Positions 26,624-34,470 of a stretch of DNA of 64,000 nucleotides are shown here, one piece after another (position 1 is the first letter of the stretch; each line of letters begins with the position of its first letter). A program made the position numbers and the translations under genes. The stretch covers positions 248,001 through 312,000 of the forward strand of contig OZ244890.1 in NCBI GenBank assembly GCA_965221455.1. The letters are read 5' to 3'. The notes under the pieces were generated by a model. That model did no database searches, had not been told where the DNA came from, and saw only the letters and a list, made by a program, of their open reading frames with translations. This stretch comes from SMWN01 sp965221455. GTDB taxonomy: Bacteria > Pseudomonadota > Gammaproteobacteria > Eutrophobiales > Eutrophobiaceae.

Positions 26624-26929
26624 CTACCAACTAGCCTTGACAAGACCTGGAATATCTCCGCGCATCGCCGCCTCGCGTAGCATATTTCGAGAAAGTCCAA
26701 ACTTGCGGTAATAACCATGTGGGCGCCCAGTCAAACTACATCGATTACGACATCTCACAGGACTCGAATCACGTGGCAACATATTCAATTTTTCCCTTGC
26801 TGTCTTTCTCTCTTCATCACCAAGAGACTCATCAATCGCCCGACCCTTTAATTCTTCACGCTTAGCCGCATATTTCCTAACCAGCTTAGCACGCTTATAT
26901 TCACGATTAATCATTGAAACTTTTGCCAT
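26624..26929 (-). CDS. rpsN: 30S ribosomal protein S14 (zinc-independent form)
   Basis: 101 residues, the long form without the CxxC zinc motifs of the short paralogue. Identified from MAKVSMINREYKRAKLV and the C-terminal GRPHGYYRKFGLSRNMLREA. Placed 14 bases after rplE. Confidence 0.98.
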   Translation of the reverse strand: MAKVSMINREYKRAKLVRKYAAKREELKGRAIDESLGDEERKTAREKLNMLPRDSSPVRCRNRCSLTGRPHGYYRKFGLSRNMLREAAMRGDIPGLVKASW

Positions 26930-26943
26930 GTTGACCTCAAATA

Positions 26944-27483
26944 TTATTTACGTAGTGGGAAGTTAAACGCTGTTAGTAATGCACGACCCTCATTATCCGT
27001 GTTTGCAGATGTCGTGATAGTAATATCCATACCACGAAGTGTATCAATCTTGTCATAATCAACTTCTGGAAAAATAATCTGCTCTTTAACCCCAAGACTA
27101 TAGTTGCCACGCCCATCAAACGACTTCGCACTGAATCCGCGAAAGTCGTGAATTCTGGGAATGGAAATTGAAATAAGCCTATCCAGAAATTCATACATAC
27201 GTCCTCTACGTAGAGTAACTTTGCAGCCAACTGGCCAACCCTCACGTACTTTAAAATTGGCAACCGATTTTCTGGCACGGGTAACAACAGGTTTTTGACC
27301 TGCAATTTTCTCCATATCATTTACCGCATGGTCAATAACCTTCTTATCAGCGACAGCCTCTCCGAGTCCCATATTCAGTGTTACTTTTTTTATCCTGGGA
27401 ACCTGCATGACTGATGTGTAACCGAACTGCTTAGTCAGTTGTTTTATTACGTTTTCCTTATAGAACTCTTCTAATCTCACCAT
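26944..27483 (-). CDS. rplE: 50S ribosomal protein L5
   Basis: 179 residues from the ATG at 27483 (MVRLEEFYKENV), the E. coli length. The frame extends 22 codons further upstream but overlaps rplX. KPVVTRARKSVANFKVREG and the C-terminal DNEGRALLTAFNFPLRK confirm it. L5 binds 5S rRNA and contacts the P-site tRNA. Confidence 0.98.
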   Translation of the reverse strand: MVRLEEFYKENVIKQLTKQFGYTSVMQVPRIKKVTLNMGLGEAVADKKVIDHAVNDMEKIAGQKPVVTRARKSVANFKVREGWPVGCKVTLRRGRMYEFLDRLISISIPRIHDFRGFSAKSFDGRGNYSLGVKEQIIFPEVDYDKIDTLRGMDITITTSANTDNEGRALLTAFNFPLRK

Positions 27484-27496
27484 TTTGCTGCCACCT

Positions 27497-27817
27497 TCAT
27501 ACATCCATGACTTCGTTATTAGACTTAAAAAAACGCACTTTCTTTCCATCTTCCAACTGTTTAATGCCGACGCGGTCTATCTTCTCTGATACTGAATTCC
27601 AGATGCCAACGTTTGAAATATGTAATGGCATTTCTTTTTCCATGATACCTCCAGGTTGTCCTTGCACAGGATTCCCTTTGGTATGGCGTTTCACCATATT
27701 TACATTCTCGACAATTACTTTATCTTTATCTTGCAGTACCTTTAGAATAACGCCTCGCTTGCCCTTGTCCTTACCAGCCAAGACAACAACATCATCACCT
27801 TTTCTAAACTTTCGCAT
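27497..27817 (-). CDS. rplX: 50S ribosomal protein L24
   Basis: 106 residues with the N-terminal KOW motif (KGDDVVVLAGKDKGKRG) and HTKGNPVQGQPGGI. L24 initiates 50S assembly and lies at the exit tunnel. Three bases separate it from rplN. Confidence 0.98.
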   Translation of the reverse strand: MRKFRKGDDVVVLAGKDKGKRGVILKVLQDKDKVIVENVNMVKRHTKGNPVQGQPGGIMEKEMPLHISNVGIWNSVSEKIDRVGIKQLEDGKKVRFFKSNNEVMDV

Positions 27818-27820
27818 TTC

Positions 27821-28189
27821 TTATAAAACCTCAGGTGCCAACGATACAATCTTCATAAACTCCGCACTTCTTAATTCACGCGTCACTGGACCAAATATTC
27901 GAGTACCAATCGGCTGACGCTGATTATTAAGTAAAACAACAGCATTTCTGTCAAACCTGATCAGCGATCCATCCGACCGACGAACACCTTTACGAGTTCT
28001 TACAACAACCGCATCATAAATCTCGCCTTTGTTTACCTTACCGCGCGGGATAGCTTCCTTCACTGTCACTTTGATGACATCGCCTATTCCAGCGTAGCGG
28101 CGCTTGGATCCGCCCAGAACCTTAAAGCACATTACCCGCCTCGCGCCGCTGTTATCTGCGGCATCAAGCATGGTCTGCACTTGTATCAT
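27821..28189 (-). CDS. rplN: 50S ribosomal protein L14
   Basis: 122 residues, E. coli length 123. Starts MIQVQTMLDAADNSGARRVM and contains RRYAGIGDVIKVTVKEAIP. It forms an intersubunit bridge to 16S helix 14. It begins 37 bases after rpsQ. Confidence 0.98.
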   Translation of the reverse strand: MIQVQTMLDAADNSGARRVMCFKVLGGSKRRYAGIGDVIKVTVKEAIPRGKVNKGEIYDAVVVRTRKGVRRSDGSLIRFDRNAVVLLNNQRQPIGTRIFGPVTRELRSAEFMKIVSLAPEVL

Positions 28190-28226
28190 CTACGTTACCC
28201 CTCTACCTTATAATCTTTACACACTG

Positions 28227-28493
28227 CTAAATTTTTTGAGACCTGGAGACTACCTTTTGTAGTTTCCATGACTTATTTTTCGACAGCGGTCTTGAAGATT
28301 CAATAACTACGACATCACCCTCATTACATTCATTATTCTCATCATGAGCCATAAACTTTGTGGAACGTTTAATATACTTTTCATATAAAGAATGCTTGAC
28401 CCTCCTTAACACCTGTACTGAAATGGTTTTATCCATTTTATTACTCACCACTTCGCCAGTGACTGTCTTGGACGTGTTTTGTGTTCCGCTCAT
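28227..28493 (-). CDS. rpsQ: 30S ribosomal protein S17
   Basis: 88 residues, an OB-fold protein recognised by TGEVVSNKMDKTISVQVLRR and VVIESSRPLSKNKSWKL. It is a primary binder of the 16S 5' domain. Its ATG overlaps the rpmC stop by one base. Confidence 0.98.
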   Translation of the reverse strand: MSGTQNTSKTVTGEVVSNKMDKTISVQVLRRVKHSLYEKYIKRSTKFMAHDENNECNEGDVVVIESSRPLSKNKSWKLQKVVSRSQKI

Positions 28494-28690
28494 TAACTAT
28501 TACCCGTCGCCATTTCAGTTATTACCGTTTTCACTCGTGCTATTGTGCGACGTATGCGTTTCATTTCACTTGGTTTATTAAACTGTCCTGATCCCTTTTG
28601 CATACGCAGATTAAACTGCTCGCGCAGCAACTCCATGACTATAGCATTCAGCTCTTCCGGTGTCTTTTTTCTTAATTCTGCAGCTTCCAT
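28493..28690 (-). CDS. rpmC: 50S ribosomal protein L29
   Basis: 65 residues, two helices (MEAAELRKKTPEELNAIVM and the IRRTIARVKTVI segment). L29 sits by the exit tunnel and contacts SRP and trigger factor. It overlaps rplP and rpsQ by one base on each side. Confidence 0.97.
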   Translation of the reverse strand: MEAAELRKKTPEELNAIVMELLREQFNLRMQKGSGQFNKPSEMKRIRRTIARVKTVITEMATGNS

Positions 28691-29103
28691 TACATTATCA
28701 CTCTGCTAATGAATGTTGTTTTTACAGGTAGTTTGGCTGAGGCTAACTTGAACGCCTTTCTTGCCAAATCTTCCGGTACACCCTCGACTTCATACAGCAT
28801 TCTGCCCGGTTGAATCTGTGCAACCCAATATTCGACATTACCCTTGCCTTTGCCTTGTCTTACCTCCAGGGGTTTACTGGTAATCGGCTTATCCGGAAAG
28901 ACCCTGATCCAGAGTTTCCCACCACGTTTCATTGCGCGTGTAACGGTTCTACGTGCGGCTTCAATTTGGCGAGCTGTAAGACGTCCACGGGTTGTCGCCT
29001 TCAAACCGAACTCTCCAAAGCTCACTTTATTGCTAACCGTAGCAAGGCCGCGATTACGACCTTTGCTCTGTTTCCTGAATTTAGTTCTCTTGGGTTGTAG
29101 CAC
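28690..29103 (-). CDS. rplP: 50S ribosomal protein L16
   Basis: 137 residues (E. coli 136). Starts MLQPKRTKFRKQSKGRNRGL and carries RGGKLWIRVFPDKPITSKPL, with GKGKGNVEYWVA, near the A-site tRNA elbow. The Arg hydroxylated in E. coli L16 lies in the PLEVRQGKGKG segment, which is conserved. Spaced 14 bases from rpsC. Confidence 0.98.
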   Translation of the reverse strand: MLQPKRTKFRKQSKGRNRGLATVSNKVSFGEFGLKATTRGRLTARQIEAARRTVTRAMKRGGKLWIRVFPDKPITSKPLEVRQGKGKGNVEYWVAQIQPGRMLYEVEGVPEDLARKAFKLASAKLPVKTTFISRVIM

Positions 29104-29117
29104 TTAATAGTTACCTG

Positions 29118-29798
29118 TCAGCTTGTAGAAACTTCCTCAACGACTTCTGCATTATTATTCTTGCCGCTATAATCAAACTTTTCACCTTTAAATATCCAGA
29201 CTTTAATCCCTATGATTCCGTAAGTTGTCATTGCCTCGGCAACGCCATAATCAATATCTGCTCTCAGTGTATGCAAAGGCACACGACCTTCTCTGTACCA
29301 TTCTGAACGGGCAATTTCTGCACCATTCAATCGTCCGGCAAGATTTATTTTAATACCTTCGGCACCTAACCTCATGGTATTAGTCACCACACGCTTCATA
29401 GCGCGTCTGTACATAATTCGACGTTCTAACTGAGATGCAACATTTCGTGCTACCAGAATTGCATCCAATTCTGGTTTACGTATTTCTTCAACACTTACCT
29501 GCGCCGGCACACCCATCATTTTTGAAATCGTTACACGTAGACGTTCAATGTCTTCACCTTTCTTACCGATCACGATTCCTGGACGTGCCGTATATATAAT
29601 CACTCTTGCATTGTTTGCTGGACGCTCTATCTGAATCCGACTGACTGAAGCACTTTCCAATTCCTTTTGTAAATATTCACGTACCTTTAAATCTGTGTAC
29701 AAAAATTTGGGATAGTCCCTGGAATCGGCATACCAAGTTGACGTCCAGTCTTTAACAATGCCCAAGCGTATGCCCGTTGGATGTACTTTTTGACCCAT
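29118..29798 (-). CDS. rpsC: 30S ribosomal protein S3
   Basis: 226 residues. MGQKVHPTGIRLGIVKDWTS at the start, a KH domain with GVIGKKGEDIE-type loop (RPGIVIGKKGEDIERLR), and the C-terminal ARSEWYREGRVPLHTLRADI. With S4 and S5 it shapes the mRNA entry helicase site. It begins seven bases after rplV. Confidence 0.98.
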   Translation of the reverse strand: MGQKVHPTGIRLGIVKDWTSTWYADSRDYPKFLYTDLKVREYLQKELESASVSRIQIERPANNARVIIYTARPGIVIGKKGEDIERLRVTISKMMGVPAQVSVEEIRKPELDAILVARNVASQLERRIMYRRAMKRVVTNTMRLGAEGIKINLAGRLNGAEIARSEWYREGRVPLHTLRADIDYGVAEAMTTYGIIGIKVWIFKGEKFDYSGKNNNAEVVEEVSTS

Positions 29799-29805
29799 TA
29801 CAATA

Positions 29806-30144
29806 TTACCCTTCCGTCTCTGAAACCGTTACTTTTACATGACTGGTTCGCTTCACAATCCTGTCGGCACGACCTCGTGCCCGAGGACGCAAACGCTTCA
29901 TTGTTGGGCCTGCATCGACAAGTATCTCTGATATTTCCAACTCATCAATATCAGCACCATCATTATGCTCAGCATTCGCGATTGCTGATTCGAGCACTTT
30001 CTTTATTACGGATGCCGCCTTTTTGTTACTAAACGTAAGCATGTCTATTGCTTTCCCCGCTGGTAAACCTTTTACCTGATTTGCGACCAAGCGCACCTTT
30101 TGCGGTGAGAGTCTTGCGTTTGTGAGTTTCGCAGATGTTGGCAT
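29806..30144 (-). CDS. rplV: 50S ribosomal protein L22
   Basis: 112 residues from the ATG at 30144. Two adjacent ATGs (30147 and 30144) follow a GGAG; the second has the better 7-base spacing. A longer in-frame extension overlaps rpsS. The body matches L22: LSPQKVRLVANQVKGLP, and the MKRLRPRARGRADRIVKRTS hairpin lining the exit tunnel, where macrolide-resistance changes occur in other bacteria; nothing abnormal is seen. Confidence 0.96.
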   Translation of the reverse strand: MPTSAKLTNARLSPQKVRLVANQVKGLPAGKAIDMLTFSNKKAASVIKKVLESAIANAEHNDGADIDELEISEILVDAGPTMKRLRPRARGRADRIVKRTSHVKVTVSETEG

Positions 30145-30157
30145 CATAAGACTCCGA

Positions 30158-30430
30158 TCATTTGGCCTTCCGATCCGCAATATGACCTCTAAACGTACGT
30201 GTCCCGGCAAATTCGCCAAACTTATGACCTACCATATTTTCCGTAACATATATCGGCATATGATCGCGGCCGTTATGAACAGCAATAGTTAAACCAACCA
30301 TACCAGGTAACACCATCGACCGACGTGACCAGGTCTTGATCGGTCGTCTGTCATTAGACTCTCTCGCTACGTCAATTTTCTTTGCTAAATGATAGTCTAC
30401 AAAAGGACCTTTCTTAATTGAACGTGGCAT
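30158..30430 (-). CDS. rpsS: 30S ribosomal protein S19
   Basis: 90 residues starting MPRSIKKGPFVDYHL, with TWSRRSMVLPGMVGLTIAVH and GHKFGEFAGTRTFRGH. S19 pairs with S13 in the 30S head. It starts 16 bases after rplB. Confidence 0.98.
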   Translation of the reverse strand: MPRSIKKGPFVDYHLAKKIDVARESNDRRPIKTWSRRSMVLPGMVGLTIAVHNGRDHMPIYVTENMVGHKFGEFAGTRTFRGHIADRKAK

Positions 30431-30446
30431 CTAATTTTATTTCCGG

Positions 30447-31274
30447 CTATTTCTTCTGACGTTTACGTACGATAAGATCATCGGAACGCTTGTTTTTACG
30501 TGTTTTATAACCTTTAGTCGGCACGCCCCAAGGGGTAACTGGGTGGCGGCCACCCGAAGTTCTGCCTTCACCACCACCATGCGGATGGTCAACAGGGTTC
30601 ATCACAACACCTCGAACTGTCGGACGAATACCGCGCCATCTTCTGGCACCAGCTTTACCAAGCGCTCTGAGTGCATGTTCACTATTGCTCACTTCACCAA
30701 TGGTCGCACGACATTCCACAAGTACTTTCCTCATTTCACCTGAGCGCATTCTTAAAGTTGCATGAGTCCCTTCACGTGCAACTAATTGTGCACTGGCCCC
30801 TGCACTTCTTGCCATTTGCGCACCTTTACCGGGTCTCATTTCAATACAGTGGACTGTAGTACCTAAAGGAATGTTACGTAATGGTAGACAATTGCCGATT
30901 TTAATCGGCACAGATTCACCTGACATTACTTCATAACCTTTCACCATGCCTTGTGAGGCAATGATGTAACGACGTTCCCCATCTACAAACAACAACAGAG
31001 CAATGTGTGCTGTTCTGTTTGGATCATATTCAATACGTTCAACTTTAGCCACGATATCGTCTTTATTACGTTTGAAATCCATCAAACGATAGCGCTGTTT
31101 CGCACCTCCGCCACGATGGCGTACAGTAATTCGCCCATTATTGTTGCGCCCCGAATTCTTGCTTTGTTTTTCAAGCAATGGCTCATGGGGTGCACCCTTG
31201 TACAACTCAGGGCTTACGACTCTGACTTGTGCCCGTCGCCCTGCAGACGTTGGTTTCGGTTTAACTAATGCCAT
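30447..31274 (-). CDS. rplB: 50S ribosomal protein L2
   Basis: 275 residues. The universal core near the peptidyl-transferase centre is intact: RGVVMNPVDHPHGGGEGRTS, including the His implicated in activity, and the final VRKRQKK. The N-terminal part has NNNGRITVRHRGGGAKQRYR. It starts 21 bases after rplW. Confidence 0.98.
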   Translation of the reverse strand: MALVKPKPTSAGRRAQVRVVSPELYKGAPHEPLLEKQSKNSGRNNNGRITVRHRGGGAKQRYRLMDFKRNKDDIVAKVERIEYDPNRTAHIALLLFVDGERRYIIASQGMVKGYEVMSGESVPIKIGNCLPLRNIPLGTTVHCIEMRPGKGAQMARSAGASAQLVAREGTHATLRMRSGEMRKVLVECRATIGEVSNSEHALRALGKAGARRWRGIRPTVRGVVMNPVDHPHGGGEGRTSGGRHPVTPWGVPTKGYKTRKNKRSDDLIVRKRQKK

Positions 31275-31295
31275 AATCAGTCACAAATATTTGAA

Positions 31296-31601
31296 CTATG
31301 TTCCCAAAAAATCAATGTCAAAACCAGGTTTCAGTCTAACGTAGGCCTTTTTCCAGTCTGGTCGCTTACCCGGTTCACGCTTAAATATTTTCTTTTTTCC
31401 CCTAACATTACTCACCTGGACAGAGTCAACTTCAACCTTAAATAGCAGTTCGACTGCTTTTTTAATCTCAGGTTTAGATGCGCTTTTAAGTACCTTAAAA
31501 ACGAACTGATTGTACCTCTCACCGACCATCGTACTTTTTTCAGTTATACGCGGCTCCAGCACAATTTTCATTAATTTTTCCTGACTGCTGTTTTGGGTCA
31601 T
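31296..31601 (-). CDS. rplW: 50S ribosomal protein L23
   Basis: 101 residues. The core reads VLEPRITEKSTMVGERYNQF and VEVDSVQVSNVRGKKKIFKR. The ATG at 31601 overlaps the rplD stop in an ATGA, supporting this start over the internal ATG ten codons later. L23 is the docking site for trigger factor and SRP at the tunnel exit. Confidence 0.97.
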   Translation of the reverse strand: MTQNSSQEKLMKIVLEPRITEKSTMVGERYNQFVFKVLKSASKPEIKKAVELLFKVEVDSVQVSNVRGKKKIFKREPGKRPDWKKAYVRLKPGFDIDFLGT

Positions 31602-32215
31602 CCCAGCAATTCCTCTACTCTTGCAAGCGCATCCTTCGTCATTAGCACCTTGCTATATCCGATCAACACATAAAGATTAATTTCTTCTGCATCTACAACA
31701 TCAACATTAGGAATGTTTCTTGTGGAAAGGAAAAGATTCTCTGTCACTTCGCCTGTCACTATCAACACATTGCTTAGCTCCAGTGCTTTTAATCGTGCCA
31801 CCATCTCTTTAGTTTTCGGTGCGCTCGCTGGAAACTCGTCAATGAAAATCAACCTGTCCTGGCGAATCAGCTCGGCAAGAACGGAACGCATCGCGCCGCG
31901 ATACATTTTTTTATTCAGCTTCTGAGAATAATCTTTAGGCCTCGCCGCAAAGGTAACACCACCACCTCTCCATATCGGACTACGTATAGTCCCCAATCTA
32001 GCACGCCCAGTACCCTTTTGTCTCCACGGTTTTCTACCACCACCACGAACATCTGAGCGCGTTTTTTGCGCCTTGGTACCGGCTCTGGACCCAGCCATAA
32101 ATGCCATTAATGCCTGATGAATAAGTGGTTCGTTATATTCTGTTGCAAAAATACTATCTGAAACAGTCACTTTCCCAGCCGTCTTTTTATCTAATTGTTT
32201 TAAATTTAATTCCAT
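31598..32215 (-). CDS. rplD: 50S ribosomal protein L4
   Basis: 205 residues from the ATG at 32215 (MELNLKQLDKKTAGKV); an upstream in-frame extension overlaps rplC. The tunnel-lining loop RGGGRKPWRQKGTGRARLGT is intact. In E. coli L4 also represses the S10 operon by binding its leader. No such leader can exist directly upstream of rpsJ here, because tuf is only six bases away. Confidence 0.97.
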   Translation of the reverse strand: MELNLKQLDKKTAGKVTVSDSIFATEYNEPLIHQALMAFMAGSRAGTKAQKTRSDVRGGGRKPWRQKGTGRARLGTIRSPIWRGGGVTFAARPKDYSQKLNKKMYRGAMRSVLAELIRQDRLIFIDEFPASAPKTKEMVARLKALELSNVLIVTGEVTENLFLSTRNIPNVDVVDAEEINLYVLIGYSKVLMTKDALARVEELLG

Positions 32216-32225
32216 AGCCAAACCC

Positions 32226-32879
32226 TTAGGAGTTGAGCTTCCGGGCACGAACCTTTACTGATGGTTTGACAACCACCTTGCCACCTTTAGCACCTGGCAC
32301 TGAGCCCTTAATTAACAAAAGGTTTTTCTCACCGTCTACCCTAATAATCTCAAGGTTCTGCATAGTTCTTTTTACATTACCCATGTGACCGGCCATCTTC
32401 TTACCTCTGAATACACGCCCAGGTGTCTGACACTGACCAATTGAGCCAGGAGCACGATGAGAAATTGAATTACCGTGGGAATTTCTTTGATGACTAAAAT
32501 TATGACGTTTAATAACGCCCGCATAGCCCTTGCCCACAGACATTCCCGAGACATCAACTTTTTGACCCGCCTCGAATATATCAACTGTAATCTCGCCGCC
32601 TTCCACCAATTGTTCTTCACCGAAAACGCGATACTCGATAAACCCTTCACCCAGATCGGTATTGGCCCTGGCACAGACTCCTGCAATTGCCTTATTTGCT
32701 TTTCCAGGTTTCTTACTACCCCAAACCACCTGTACAGCTTGAGAACCATCATTTCCAGTATCGGTGAGTCGAATAATACGATTCATTCCAGCCTCAACAA
32801 CTGTCACAGGTATCGAATGACCATCTTCCGTGAAGATTCTCGTCATACCCCGTTTGCGTCCAATAATTCCAATATTCAT
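32226..32879 (-). CDS. rplC: 50S ribosomal protein L3
   Basis: 217 residues from the ATG at 32879 (MNIGIIGRKRGMTRIF). The glycine/serine stretch RNSHGNSISHRAPGSIGQCQ reaching toward the peptidyl-transferase centre is present; the Gln in SIGQ is the residue methylated by PrmB in E. coli. Starts 38 bases after rpsJ. Confidence 0.97.
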   Translation of the reverse strand: MNIGIIGRKRGMTRIFTEDGHSIPVTVVEAGMNRIIRLTDTGNDGSQAVQVVWGSKKPGKANKAIAGVCARANTDLGEGFIEYRVFGEEQLVEGGEITVDIFEAGQKVDVSGMSVGKGYAGVIKRHNFSHQRNSHGNSISHRAPGSIGQCQTPGRVFRGKKMAGHMGNVKRTMQNLEIIRVDGEKNLLLIKGSVPGAKGGKVVVKPSVKVRARKLNS

Positions 32880-32917
32880 TGTCTTGATTACCAATTGCCG
32901 ATATTTATAAAACTAGA

Positions 32918-33232
32918 TCAATTAAGTTTAATCTGTACATCTACACCAGCAGCAAGATCCAGTTTCATTAATGCATCAACCGTCTTGTCGGTTGGGTTGA
33001 CGATATCCATTAGACGTTTATGTGTGCGAATCTCATATTGATCACGCGCATCTTTATTTACGTGTGGTGAAATCAGAACCGTAAACCTTTCTTTTTTGGT
33101 CGGTAACGGAATGGGACCCTTTACCTGAGCACCAGTGCGTCTGGCTGTTTCGACGATTTCGCGCGTCGATTGATCAATCAAGCGATGATCAAATGCCTTC
33201 AAACGTATGCGTATTACCTGTTGTTCAGCCAT
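32918..33232 (-). CDS. rpsJ: 30S ribosomal protein S10 / NusE
   Basis: 104 residues (E. coli 103). Contains RIRLKAFDHRLIDQSTREIV and the loop GPIPLPTKKERFTVL. S10 is both a 30S head protein and, as NusE, the NusB/NusG partner in antitermination. It lies only six bases after tuf, so it has no separate S10 leader. Confidence 0.98.
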   Translation of the reverse strand: MAEQQVIRIRLKAFDHRLIDQSTREIVETARRTGAQVKGPIPLPTKKERFTVLISPHVNKDARDQYEIRTHKRLMDIVNPTDKTVDALMKLDLAAGVDVQIKLN

Positions 33233-33238
33233 AATTAA

Positions 33239-34429
33239 TTACTCAATGACCTTGGCAACAACACCGGCACCCACAGTACGACCACCTTCACGAATAGCAA
33301 AACGTAAACCCTCTTCCATCGCTATCGGGTTAATCAAAGTCACCTCTAATTTAACGTTATCTCCAGGCATCACCATCTCTACATCTGTAGGTAATTCGAT
33401 AGCTCCGGTAACATCAGTGGTGCGAAAATAAAACTGTGGGCGGTAGTTCGCGAAAAATGGCGTGTGCCTGCCCCCTTCATCCTTGGATAATACGTATATC
33501 TCCGCCTCAAAACGAGTGTGCGGGGTGATGCTCCCAGGATGGCACAGCACCTGTCCACGCTCAACCTCTTCACGTTTGGTCCCTCGAAGTAACACGCCAA
33601 CGTTGTCTCCAGCAAGTCCTTCATCAAGTAACTTCCTGAACATCTCAACGCCTGTACAAACCGTCTTCTGGGTGTCTTTTACACCCACAATCTCTATCTC
33701 TTCACCAACCTTGACAATGCCACGCTCAACACGACCAGTCACAACCGTTCCACGTCCCGAAATCGAGAAAACGTCTTCTATCGGCATCAGAAAAGCACCA
33801 TCCACCGGACGTTCCGGCACGGGAATGTAGTTGTCCATTTCCTCAACTAACTTCAAGACCGAGGGAATCCCAATATCACTACTATCTCCTTCCAAAGCCT
33901 TCAATGCCGAACCCGTAACAATCGGCGTGGCGTCGCCCGGAAATTCGTACATGTCCAACAGTTCTCGAACTTCCATCTCCACCAGTTCCATCAACTCCTT
34001 ATCATCAACCTGATCCGCTTTGTTCAAATAAACAACCACACAGGGTACTCCAACCTGACGCGCTAACAATATGTGTTCTCGTGTTTGTGGCATGGGACCG
34101 TCTGCAGCACTACATACCAAAATGGCTCCGTCCATCTGCGCAGCACCAGTAATCATGTTCTTCACATAATCAGCATGCCCCGGACAATCCACGTGTGCAT
34201 AGTGACGGTTCACACTTTCGTATTCAACATGAGCCGTAGCGATAGTAATGCCGCGCGCCCTTTCCTCCGGCGCGTTATCAATCTGGTCATAGGCTTTGAA
34301 TTCACCTCCATGCGCTTCCGCCATGGTCTTCGTAATCGCCGCCGTCAGTGTCGTCTTGCCGTGATCAACGTGACCTATCGTACCTACATTTACATGCGGC
34401 TTCGTGCGTTCAAATTTCTCCTTCGACAC
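33239..34429 (-). CDS. tuf: Elongation factor Tu (copy 1, str operon)
   Basis: 396 residues. GTPase motifs GHVDHGKT, DCPGH and NKAD are all present, followed by EF-Tu domains 2 and 3. It delivers aminoacyl-tRNA to the ribosome. It begins with GTG at 34429, whereas the second copy begins with ATG. The protein is identical to that of the 50110-51300 copy. It follows fusA by 41 bases and precedes rpsJ by 6. Confidence 0.99.
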   Translation of the reverse strand: MSKEKFERTKPHVNVGTIGHVDHGKTTLTAAITKTMAEAHGGEFKAYDQIDNAPEERARGITIATAHVEYESVNRHYAHVDCPGHADYVKNMITGAAQMDGAILVCSAADGPMPQTREHILLARQVGVPCVVVYLNKADQVDDKELMELVEMEVRELLDMYEFPGDATPIVTGSALKALEGDSSDIGIPSVLKLVEEMDNYIPVPERPVDGAFLMPIEDVFSISGRGTVVTGRVERGIVKVGEEIEIVGVKDTQKTVCTGVEMFRKLLDEGLAGDNVGVLLRGTKREEVERGQVLCHPGSITPHTRFEAEIYVLSKDEGGRHTPFFANYRPQFYFRTTDVTGAIELPTDVEMVMPGDNVKLEVTLINPIAMEEGLRFAIREGGRTVGAGVVAKVIE

Positions 34430-34470
34430 AACTAATCACCTCTTCTTTAAGATTACGTTTAATATTATTT